A stretch of 9,006 nucleotides of DNA from Anaerolineales bacterium UBA3001 (GTDB lineage: Bacteria; Chloroflexota; Anaerolineae; Anaerolineales; UBA11657): the NCBI GenBank assembly GCA_002346435.1, contig DDZT01000089.1, forward strand, positions 438 through 9,443, written 5' to 3'. Below the pieces are notes generated by a model. That model did no database searches. It was not told where the DNA came from and was given only the letters and a program-made list of their open reading frames with translations. Below, in pieces: positions 1 through 6,079 of this stretch. Both the position numbers and the translations under genes were made by a program. How positions within the stretch are numbered: position 1 is the first letter of the stretch; every line of letters begins with the position of its first letter.

Positions 1-98
1 GACTTTCTGGCACAAGTATTGGCTTTAATGTAGATACAGTATATGAAGCATTAACTTCAATGCGTGCTTTACATATGCTCGCAGAATCGCAACGCTGA
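1..98 (+). CDS. C-terminal fragment of a probable M55-family peptidase (5' end outside window)
   Basis: The reading frame starting at base 3 is open from the window edge to TGA at 96-98 and gives 31 residues ending MLAESQR. The other two forward frames hit stops within about 35 bases. Its last 20 residues line up without gaps with residues 255-274 of the downstream M55 protein: DTVYEALTSMRALHMLAESQ against DTAFQALQAMVALAGIAASR, about nine identities. That suggests a second, diverged M55 D-aminopeptidase placed in tandem. No catalytic motif falls inside the fragment, so the family assignment rests on this short tail match alone. The stop is 74 bases before the next start, compatible with co-transcription. 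Confidence 0.55.
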   Translation, partial: LSGTSIGFNVDTVYEALTSMRALHMLAESQR

Positions 99-136
99 TG
101 ATAAATGTGAGCATTGATAATTACAGTGATCATCTG

Positions 137-150
137 AGACTTTATACTTT
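137..150 (+). promoter_or_regulatory. Possible weak -10 element upstream of the M55 gene
   Basis: TATACT at 143-148 matches a sigma70 -10 hexamer at five of six positions and lies 24 bases before the M55 start codon. The best -35 candidate at usable spacing, TTACAG at 121-126, is poor, and the better TTGATA at 114-119 is 23 bases away, which is too far. This may simply be AT-rich intergenic sequence within an operon. Confidence 0.2.
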
Positions 151-172
151 TGTGTTGTAAGGAGAGTGAATA

Positions 173-1036
173 ATGAATGTGTATATTGTGATTGATATGG
201 AAGGAGTCGCTGGGGTTACCCATGGTTCTATGATTAGGACTGGGCATGTTGAATGGCGTGACAGAGGAACACGCCTGATGACAGCGGAGGCAAATGCAGC
301 GATAGAAGGGGCATTCCTCGGTGGTGCTTCATCAGTCTTAGTCAAAGATGGCCATGATAGCGGTCAGAATATCAGACGGGAGGACTTAGATCCTAGAGCA
401 GAGCTTGTGACAGGTAACAGTGTAACTGTAGGTCTGATGCCAGGTCTTGACTCGACGTTCGATAAGCTGTTTCTAATGGGTTTCCATGCAAAAATGGGAA
501 CTCGATTTGCACAATTTGATCATACTATTAGTACTGCGACTATAAATAACCTCAGCATTAATAATATAGTTGTGGGTGAGATAGGCATGTATGGTATGTT
601 GGCTGGATTGCGCGGTGTGTCGGTTGCATTGACGACAGGTGATGGGCCAGCAGTTGATGAGTCACTAGATTTGTTTGGAGCACATCAGGGAGTGCGGGTA
701 AAGCAAGGATTGGGTCGGTTTGCAGTTCGCACATTCAATCCTGCTCAGGTGTTAACCCAAATAACTGAAGGTGCTAAGAACGCCATGGATAATGGTGCAC
801 CACCATTGGAGATATCATTGCCTGTTACTATTAGCATTGATTTCCTGCGGTCTGCCGAAGCCGATATGGCAGAGATGGTTCCAGGTTCTCTTAGGTCTTC
901 CGCTCGTACAGTACAATATGTCCATGAAGATCCTGATACGGCATTTCAAGCCTTGCAGGCTATGGTAGCATTGGCGGGTATAGCAGCTAGTAGATGGGCA
1001 AGTGGTCTTTATAAGTCAGGGGATTCAGTTGTATGA
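173..1036 (+). CDS. M55-family D-aminopeptidase (DppA-like)
   Basis: This 287-residue protein is a zinc D-aminopeptidase of MEROPS family M55, whose members release N-terminal D-amino acids from peptides or amides; Bacillus subtilis DppA is the reference. Visible motifs match the DppA metal site: D8 and E10 in IDMEGVAG, H61 in DGH, H105 in GFHA and E136 in VGEIG. H117 in FDHT corresponds to the catalytic histidine region (H115 in DppA). Length is normal for the family. There is no signal peptide, so it should act in the cytoplasm. The start is supported by AAGGAG at 159-164, eight bases upstream. It precedes a Dpp-type permease pair, the same neighbourhood as DppA in Bacillus, which suggests hydrolysis of imported D-amino-acid peptides. 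The preceding gene fragment appears to be a paralogue. True substrate is unknown. Confidence 0.93.
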   Translation: MNVYIVIDMEGVAGVTHGSMIRTGHVEWRDRGTRLMTAEANAAIEGAFLGGASSVLVKDGHDSGQNIRREDLDPRAELVTGNSVTVGLMPGLDSTFDKLFLMGFHAKMGTRFAQFDHTISTATINNLSINNIVVGEIGMYGMLAGLRGVSVALTTGDGPAVDESLDLFGAHQGVRVKQGLGRFAVRTFNPAQVLTQITEGAKNAMDNGAPPLEISLPVTISIDFLRSAEADMAEMVPGSLRSSARTVQYVHEDPDTAFQALQAMVALAGIAASRWASGLYKSGDSVV

Positions 1037-1137
1037 CCCTCTGTTTGGGCAGGCCTACTAATACTTAGATATTAATAGTAAATGAGTTTGGACAAATAAT
1101 TGTTAATAATAGTAAAATGATTGGCAGGTAAATAATT

Positions 1138-2055
1138 GTGGCTAGATATATAGTTTCGCGAATTGGTCAGATGGTAATCACCATGTTCATAGTGTCATTG
1201 TTGGTTTTCTTTATGATTCGATTAAAAGGAGATCCTATTACTATAATGGCTCCTCCGCATTTTAACGAAGAACAGGTTGAAGCTTTGCGTCGTGCTTGGG
1301 GGTTTGACAAACCTCTGGCTGAGCAATATTGGGTCTTTATCACTAAGGCTGTGACTGGAGATTTTGGTAAATCGATGTCACATAATACTGGGGCAATGGG
1401 CTTGGTGATGGGTAGATTAAGGCTAACTTATCTATTAGCAGGCGTCTCTGCCATCATCGGAATAGTGATCGCAGTTCCTTTGGGAGTGCTTTCTGCCTTG
1501 TATAGAAACAGTCCTTTGGATGTGACTGTATCGGCATTGGCATCTTTAGGGACGGCTATGCCAAATTTCTGGTTAGGACTGATGCTGATTATAGTGTTCT
1601 CGGTACAATTGAGGTGGTTTCCAGTGTTTGGGCATGATGGTATACGTTCTCTTGTGCTGCCAGCGACGTGTCTTGGCACCGGTATGGCTGCTAGACTGTC
1701 AAGGCTCACCCGGTCTGCGATGCTTGAAGCTCTTAGACAGGATTACATGCGGACAGCGAGGAGTAAGGGATTGACAGCTAGCCGCGTTAATGTCGTACAT
1801 GCGTTGCGAAATGCTTTGATTCCAGTGGTGACAGCACTTGGTCTACAGCTGGGGTGGTTATTAGGTGGCTCGGTAATAGTTGAATCAGTATTTGCATGGC
1901 CTGGTTTGGGACGTCTGGTTATTGAGTCTATACATGTCCGCGATATTACGGTGGTACAGGCTGCTGTCTTTTGGTTTGCTCTAAGCTTTATTTTGATTAA
2001 TCTTATCGTAGATTTATTGTATTCGGTTATTGACCCAAGAGTAAAAATTGAGTGA
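1138..2055 (+). CDS. Dipeptide/oligopeptide ABC transporter permease, DppB-like (pair 1)
   Basis: This inner-membrane permease of the DppB/OppB family has 305 residues, the usual length. The N-terminal helix covers about residues 9-28, followed by a long extracytoplasmic region to about residue 95, then several hydrophobic segments. The cytoplasmic EAA loop that contacts the ATPase is at about 197-230, with AxSKGL at 207-212 and HALRNALIP at 221-229. The family C-terminal pattern VFAWPGLGRL (251-260) and DLLYSVIDPR (292-301) is present. The start codon is GTG with GGCAGG at 1123-1128 nine bases upstream. The 101-base AT-rich gap after the M55 gene has no clear terminator or promoter. It would form a heterodimer with the next gene's product to move peptides or similar solutes, but the sequence does not define the substrate. 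Confidence 0.95.
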   Translation: MARYIVSRIGQMVITMFIVSLLVFFMIRLKGDPITIMAPPHFNEEQVEALRRAWGFDKPLAEQYWVFITKAVTGDFGKSMSHNTGAMGLVMGRLRLTYLLAGVSAIIGIVIAVPLGVLSALYRNSPLDVTVSALASLGTAMPNFWLGLMLIIVFSVQLRWFPVFGHDGIRSLVLPATCLGTGMAARLSRLTRSAMLEALRQDYMRTARSKGLTASRVNVVHALRNALIPVVTALGLQLGWLLGGSVIVESVFAWPGLGRLVIESIHVRDITVVQAAVFWFALSFILINLIVDLLYSVIDPRVKIE

Positions 2056-2126
2056 TTGATACAGAATGTTAATAGACTATTGTGTGTTGGATAAAAATGT
2101 AGATTATAGGAGAGTGTAATTAAGCT

Positions 2127-2987
2127 GTGAGTACTATATTCGACAGGTTACGGGGCAGGCGTTTAACTGGTGTTGGGACTATTGGTTTGATTATTGTCAG
2201 TCTAGTTGTGATTTTAGCTATTATTGGGCCGTACATATCGCCCCATGACGCAATTCAACATAATCTAAAGGCGCGTTACGCACCGCTGGGGTATACCGAC
2301 CCTGAACATGGAACTTATTGGCTTGGCACTGATCAGTTGGGTCGGGACATACTTAGCAGGATTATTGCTGGATGTAGAGTTTCAGTTATCGTAAGTATTT
2401 TTGCGGTATTCATTGCAGGTTCTATCGGGGTCTCTTATGGTTTGATCGCAGGATTTGTAGGAGGGTGGCTAGATCAAGTAATGATGCGTATTGCCGATGC
2501 CTTACTTAGCATACCATTTATTGTGTTAGTGGTTGCTATTTCAGGTGTAGTTGGAGCTGGGATTGTGACTCTAATTCTTATATTGGGATTTACAGGATGG
2601 GTGACCTATGCTCGGGTTACACGTGGTGAGGTTTTGGTAGCTAAAGAACTTGATTATGTTATTGCTGCAACAGTAGTAGGTCAATCTAAAGTACGAATCA
2701 TGTTTCAACATATTCTACCAAACGTGATGTCTTCAGCGGTTGTACTCGCTGCATTACAAGTAGGAGTAACAATCATTGCAGAGTCATCGCTTAGCTTTCT
2801 TGGGTTAGGGGTTCAGCCGCCATCTGTTACCTGGGGTTTGATGCTTGCGGACGGACGGGCTTCAATTGGTAGTGCATGGTGGATGACCACTTTTCCTGGT
2901 ATTGCTATAACAATTGTAGTATTGGGAGTAGTATTCTTAGGTGACTGGATGCGGGATGTACTGGATCCGCGTTTACGTGGCGAGTAA
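2127..2987 (+). CDS. Dipeptide/oligopeptide ABC transporter permease, DppC-like (pair 1)
   Basis: This is the DppC/OppC-type partner of the preceding permease, at 286 residues. A first membrane segment covers about residues 17-36. The family signature GTDQLGRDILSR lies at 67-78. The EAA coupling loop spans about 169-200 and ends HILPNV. ESSLSFLGLGVQPP follows at 219-232, with a final helix near 258-272 and DPRLRG at the end. The start is GTG; an in-frame TAA lies six bases before it, so no earlier start is possible. The Shine-Dalgarno AGGAG at 2108-2112 is 14 bases away, longer than ideal, so translation may be modest. The 71-base gap after DppB shows no convincing promoter, so the pair is probably co-transcribed. 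No ATPase gene follows, unlike the classical dppBCDF order. Confidence 0.95.
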   Translation: MSTIFDRLRGRRLTGVGTIGLIIVSLVVILAIIGPYISPHDAIQHNLKARYAPLGYTDPEHGTYWLGTDQLGRDILSRIIAGCRVSVIVSIFAVFIAGSIGVSYGLIAGFVGGWLDQVMMRIADALLSIPFIVLVVAISGVVGAGIVTLILILGFTGWVTYARVTRGEVLVAKELDYVIAATVVGQSKVRIMFQHILPNVMSSAVVLAALQVGVTIIAESSLSFLGLGVQPPSVTWGLMLADGRASIGSAWWMTTFPGIAITIVVLGVVFLGDWMRDVLDPRLRGE

Positions 2988-3048
2988 ATTTTTTAGATTA
3001 ATTGTAATCTGCAAGATGCAGCTTCAGAGTGTCAGGTTTGTATAGGTA

Positions 3049-4200
3049 ATGGATGGAAATATGAGTAATTATCGGATTCCACGTTCATTAGTGCATTTGA
3101 CTCATAAGGATATGCACAGCGATATTATAAGCAGGTTTGAGCATGTGTTGCTGTCTGAATATTCAATTGGTGCTCATGTAGCTGGCGAACAACTGGAACA
3201 AGAGTTTGTACAACATATTGGTCACAAATATGCTATTGGCGTTCATTCTGCGACTATGGGGATGTTAATAGGACTTCGAGCATGTGGTGTGGTGGAGGGT
3301 GATGAGGTTATTACTGTAGGCAACTCTGATATATCCACGACTGCGGCTATCCATAATGTAGGAGCAACTTCAGTATTATGCGATATTAAAATGGATGACT
3401 ATACCATTGACGCAGACAAAGTAGAAGCTCTTGTAACTAAACGTACTACGGCAATATTGCCTGTAGATATGTATGGTCACCCGTCTGATGTCAAGGCTTT
3501 ACGAGCGATAGCTGACAAACACAATCTTGCTATTGTTCAAGATGCAGCTCTTGCTCTTGGTGCAACTGATTATGGGCTTCCAATAGGGTCTTTTGCTGAT
3601 GTGGCAGTATTTAGTTTTGCTCCACTTAAGCCTATGGGTTCGCTTGGCAATGGTGGAATGATTGCTACTAGTTCTCCAGAGATACATCGCTCAATTTATC
3701 TACTTACAGGATATGGACACTCAGGCGTGTTCGAGGGCTTGGAACTTGGACATCAAGATCATATTGATGAAGGTTACAATGTGCCTATTGACCCTTTTCA
3801 AGCTGCATTAGTGAGCACTAAGCTTCCTAAATTGTCTGAGTGGACACAAAGAAGGCGTGAGATTGTTGGTATGTATATCGACAAATTATCAGGTCCTGGA
3901 TTGCATATACCAACATTCCGTCCTAGCTCAGAACCTACGTTTAGGTGTTTCACGATTTGTGTGCAAGACCAAGGCCGTATTCTTAGTATCTTACGTGATA
4001 ATGGAGTAGAAGCGGTCTTGCATTATGTACCACCTGTGTATAAACAATCTGTATATAAAGATACAATGCTGGCCAATTTTGAATTACCAGTCACTGATCA
4101 AGTAACAGATTCACTTTTGTGTTTACCAGTTAGTCCTGAATTGTCTGATGATCAAGTGTTGCAAGTCATACAGATAGTCAATGATGCGTTGGCTTCCTAA
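3049..4200 (+). CDS. DegT/DnrJ/EryC1/StrS-family PLP-dependent aminotransferase
   Basis: This 383-residue fold-type I aminotransferase belongs to the family that normally transfers an amino group to nucleotide-linked keto-sugars. Family landmarks are in order: SATMGMLIGL at 68-77 in the cofactor-phosphate region, QDAALALGA at 164-172 with D165 expected to pair with the pyridine nitrogen, and FSFAPLKPMGSLGNGG at 188-203 with K194 as the Schiff-base lysine. YNVPIDPFQAA at 243-253 corresponds to the region often written NxRMxxxQAA; the arginine is proline here, although that position also varies in bona fide members. The start is uncertain. ATG 3049 has AGG only two bases away, while ATG 3061 has GGATGG at 3051-3056, four bases upstream, and would shorten the protein by four residues. 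No sugar-biosynthesis genes adjoin it, so the substrate may be an amino sugar, a keto acid or something new. Confidence 0.9.
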   Translation: MDGNMSNYRIPRSLVHLTHKDMHSDIISRFEHVLLSEYSIGAHVAGEQLEQEFVQHIGHKYAIGVHSATMGMLIGLRACGVVEGDEVITVGNSDISTTAAIHNVGATSVLCDIKMDDYTIDADKVEALVTKRTTAILPVDMYGHPSDVKALRAIADKHNLAIVQDAALALGATDYGLPIGSFADVAVFSFAPLKPMGSLGNGGMIATSSPEIHRSIYLLTGYGHSGVFEGLELGHQDHIDEGYNVPIDPFQAALVSTKLPKLSEWTQRRREIVGMYIDKLSGPGLHIPTFRPSSEPTFRCFTICVQDQGRILSILRDNGVEAVLHYVPPVYKQSVYKDTMLANFELPVTDQVTDSLLCLPVSPELSDDQVLQVIQIVNDALAS

Positions 4201-4275
4201 GCGTACGTGGGATGATATCAATTCGTTCTAACCAATAAACACGGTGAACAATACCCGTTTTGGGAATTGCATAAG

Positions 4276-4288
4276 TGAGGAAACCTCA
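4276..4288 (+). promoter_or_regulatory. Small hairpin pairing the Shine-Dalgarno sequence of the DUF885-like gene
   Basis: TGAGG (4276-4280), AAA (4281-4283) and CCTCA (4284-4288) form a perfect 5-bp stem with a three-base loop. The left arm contains GAGG, the ribosome binding site seven bases before ATG at 4288, and the right arm runs into the A of the start codon. In mRNA this would mask both SD and start, so translation may be reduced or conditional. The stem is short, so the effect is inferred. Confidence 0.45.
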
Positions 4289-5460
4289 TGGATGAAATAA
4301 TTGCTCAGCAATTGGTGTCCATTGCACTTGCTCTTGATGATCGTTTGGGTGAGCAGCATGGATTGTACCCTTTACTTACTCGTGAAGTCTATTCATACAA
4401 TATTGAACCTATTGCCAGTGAATGGAATGTGTTGTCTGAAGCTATAAAAGATCTGCAGGATGAACTTTCTAGCCACAGTGGAGATAGAGTTGAGTATTGT
4501 AAGGATCTACTGGCTGCTTTTGCTATGATGGTAAGAGAAGGACAGGGAGAACAAATTAGCTATGCAGATAGAATTGCAGCTTATATCCAAGTACCTGCTA
4601 AGAAAGTACCTATTAGTTACGTAGACCAAATTCGTCTTGAGCTTATTGCAGCCCTTCAGGATTCTGGATATAAAAACGAGTTCATTGATTCTATTAATGA
4701 TTGGAAGCATTCTCAAGCTGTTGAATCGGGAGACTTGCTCCGACTTGGCAACAAATACATGCAGCAGTCGTTAGATAAGTGCGTAGAAATGGACTTAGGT
4801 ATTCCTGATCAACACAAAATTACACTTGATTTTCCCGTTAATTATCCGTATAGAGGTTATAGTAACTATCAAGGAAATTATAGGGGACAAGTGTTCATGA
4901 GTGCTGATATCGAATGGCAAATGGCAGGAATAAAACAAGTTGTGATGCATGAAAGCATACCAGGCCATCAGGCTTTTAGTGCTATAAGAGATAAATTGTA
5001 CAGGAACAATGTGCTGGGAATAGAAGGTACCTTGTACTTTGCCAATACCCCTTTTACTGCTCTTGTAGAGGGTATCTGTGAAGTGGGACAACAGCTCATT
5101 GGTTTAATGACGACAGAAGATGATAGGATTTATGATCTATATAATCGATATACTTCAGCTATAGCTACCAACTTATGTTTTAGTTGTCATTTGGAAGGTA
5201 TGAGTCCCGAGGATGCTAAAGTTGAGCTTATGGAGTCCACAGGTGTGTCAAGGTCATTTGCTGATCAGAAACTAGGTTTTATCATGCATCCAGTATGGTG
5301 TACTTCTTTTCCTCACTATTGGTATGGACGTGAGCTCATCAGAAAAGTTTATCATGATGGATTAATGGCACCAGAAGAAATCCTCAGAACTATATATTCT
5401 GAGCCACATACAGTACGTACATTTTGTGACAAGTTGAAACTAGATGCCAATCTAGTGTAG
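4288..5460 (+). CDS. Short DUF885-like putative zinc peptidase
   Basis: This 390-residue protein resembles the C-terminal, motif-bearing part of DUF885 (COG4805) proteins. The key motif is HESIPGH at 221-227, matching the family's HExxPGHH; H221, E222 and H227 are candidate metal or catalytic residues. LVEGICEVGQQL at 259-270 replaces the usual EGWALYAE-type segment, leaving E261 as a possible third ligand. FPHYWYGREL at 341-350 matches the late SYxxG region. Characterised DUF885 proteins usually have 550-600 residues, so about 150-200 N-terminal residues are missing compared with the norm, yet the start has a good SD and the frame is intact. This looks like a compact subfamily rather than a break. 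No signal peptide is seen, so a cytoplasmic peptidase working after import is the natural inference. Activity and substrate are unknown. Confidence 0.75.
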   Translation: MDEIIAQQLVSIALALDDRLGEQHGLYPLLTREVYSYNIEPIASEWNVLSEAIKDLQDELSSHSGDRVEYCKDLLAAFAMMVREGQGEQISYADRIAAYIQVPAKKVPISYVDQIRLELIAALQDSGYKNEFIDSINDWKHSQAVESGDLLRLGNKYMQQSLDKCVEMDLGIPDQHKITLDFPVNYPYRGYSNYQGNYRGQVFMSADIEWQMAGIKQVVMHESIPGHQAFSAIRDKLYRNNVLGIEGTLYFANTPFTALVEGICEVGQQLIGLMTTEDDRIYDLYNRYTSAIATNLCFSCHLEGMSPEDAKVELMESTGVSRSFADQKLGFIMHPVWCTSFPHYWYGRELIRKVYHDGLMAPEEILRTIYSEPHTVRTFCDKLKLDANLV

Positions 5461-5475
5461 ATTCTGAATTGTTAT

Positions 5476-5504
5476 TTGACAGCAATATAGCAACATGATA
5501 ATAT
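5476..5504 (+). promoter_or_regulatory. Near-consensus sigma70-type promoter
   Basis: The -35 is a perfect TTGACA (5476-5481), the spacer is exactly 17 bases, and the -10 is TAATAT (5499-5504), preceded by TG at 5496-5497 as in extended -10 promoters. Transcription should start near 5510-5512. It sits 15 bases after the DUF885-like stop codon and faces the broken gene and permease pair 2, so it probably drives that second transcription unit. It is the strongest promoter-like sequence I see in the window. Confidence 0.75.
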
Positions 5505-5634
5505 GGATTGTCCCAGAAAGAAAAAAAAACAGAATAACATGAGATGTGAGTTTTCATCTTGCCGCGTTTGTGAGGCTCGAGCTGTATATGTGACATCTTT
5601 TTACATTATTGAGTGACAGTTAGGTTGTGGCGGG

Positions 5635-5691
5635 TCTTTGCTTATCTTAATCAAAGATGTGCAGATGTTTAGCACATAGTATGTAACATAC
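5635..5691 (+). promoter_or_regulatory. Structured mRNA leader with three consecutive hairpins
   Basis: Three adjoining inverted repeats lie between the promoter and the SD at 5695-5702: TCTTTG (5635-5640) with CAAAGA (5652-5657), ATGTGC (5657-5662) with GCACAT (5672-5677), and GTATG (5679-5683) with CATAC (5687-5691). The predicted leader is about 197 bases. No known riboswitch class is recognised. Each stem is only 5-6 bp, so real folding is uncertain. Confidence 0.35.
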
Positions 5692-5694
5692 ATT

Positions 5695-5979
5695 AAGGAG
5701 GACGGTTATGCAACTTTTGCGCACGTCTAGGATAGTCTTAGCCTTACTGATCGTGACCAGTTTGGCAATATTGAATTTTCAACTCGACGTGCTGCTCAAT
5801 CTGTTGGTTTGGGAGATCAAATAGGTGTGCTTGAACCTGGATATTCTGCTGATCTGCTGGTAGTATCTGATAATCCAGCAGATGATATCAGTGTAATTCA
5901 ATATCCAGAAGCTGTGTTTTGTAGTGGCAAATTGCGAGTCCGCGATGGAAGTATTTATATGTCAGGTAATTTGGAATAG
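5695..5979 (+). pseudogene. Decayed composite gene: signal-peptide start joined out of frame to an amidohydrolase C-terminus
   Basis: A strong SD (AAGGAGG, 5695-5701) precedes ATG 5708, which opens a signal-peptide-like sequence: MQLLRTSR, then a hydrophobic stretch to about residue 22. This frame ends after 38 residues at TAG 5822-5824. From about 5750 a different frame (phase of 5776) encodes a clear amidohydrolase C-terminus running to TAG 5977-5979: STRRAAQSVGLGD, IGVLEPGYSADLLVVSDNP (residues like the family's GxxxxGxxADLxxxDxxP) and VFCSGKLRVRDG. That frame has no usable start and meets a stop at 5728-5730. Intact relatives have roughly 400 residues, so some 300 or more are missing, including all metal-binding motifs. 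The likely history is a deletion that joined the start of one gene, or the same gene, to this tail. The first gene could have been a secreted amidohydrolase or a binding-protein gene. Confidence 0.75.
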
Positions 5980-6079
5980 TAACAATCGACTGGATGTATT
6001 ATACTGGCTTGGTTACCTGATCACAATATGAAGTAATACTCTGATTGTATTTGTTATCTAAACTTATATTGGAATTAAT

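Larger units (their letters stand above)
5461..6079. other. 619-base stretch without an intact gene
   Basis: Apart from the promoter, leader and broken gene described separately, this gap contains a nine-A run (5521-5529), an 8-bp palindrome GCTCGAGC (5575-5582) and a short AGATG/CATCT inverted repeat (5542-5559). The last 100 bases (5980-6079) before permease pair 2 are AT-rich with only weak -10-like strings such as TATTAT at 5997-6002. There is no terminator with a GC-rich stem and T-run, and no transposase fragment or tRNA that I can recognise. Confidence 0.6.

Noticed and set aside
1073..1115. The 9-mer TAATAGTAA at 1073-1081 and 1107-1115, again at 7975-7983, each upstream of transport genes
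   Set aside because: It is AT-rich and the reverse complement also occurs inside the M55 coding region at 825-833. Noticed after the fact, it does not stand out enough to call a regulatory motif.
2988..3011. Possible intrinsic terminator with a T-run after DppC of pair 1
   Set aside because: The six-T run precedes the AGATTA/TAATCT stem rather than following it, and the stem has no GC-rich base. It does not fit a + strand terminator, and the complement strand has an A-run instead of T.
4223..4264. Possible hairpin ACGG/CCGT followed by TTTT before the DUF885-like gene
   Set aside because: Only four pairs with a ten-base loop; too weak for a terminator, and ending transcription just before a same-strand gene without its own promoter would be unlikely.
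4795..5091. 98-codon open frame on the - strand inside the DUF885-like gene
   Set aside because: It lies wholly within a well-supported + strand gene, has no recognisable motif and no convincing ribosome binding site. The same applies to the other - strand frames at 1428-1709, 3499-3687, 4507-4716 and 7220-7435.
5390..5596. 68-codon open frame on the - strand spanning the end of the DUF885-like gene and the promoter region
   Set aside because: It overlaps the coding 3' end and the strong + strand promoter, and its predicted protein resembles no family I know. It is best explained as chance.
5511..5707. Known riboswitch in the long leader
   Set aside because: I found none of the conserved sequence blocks of common classes (T-box, glycine, lysine, SAM, TPP, cobalamin), only short stems.
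5708..5824. A 38-residue small membrane protein with a strong SD
   Set aside because: Only the first 20 or so residues look like a designed signal or membrane segment. The rest is the amidohydrolase tail read in the wrong frame, so a broken gene explains it better. Translation may still occur.
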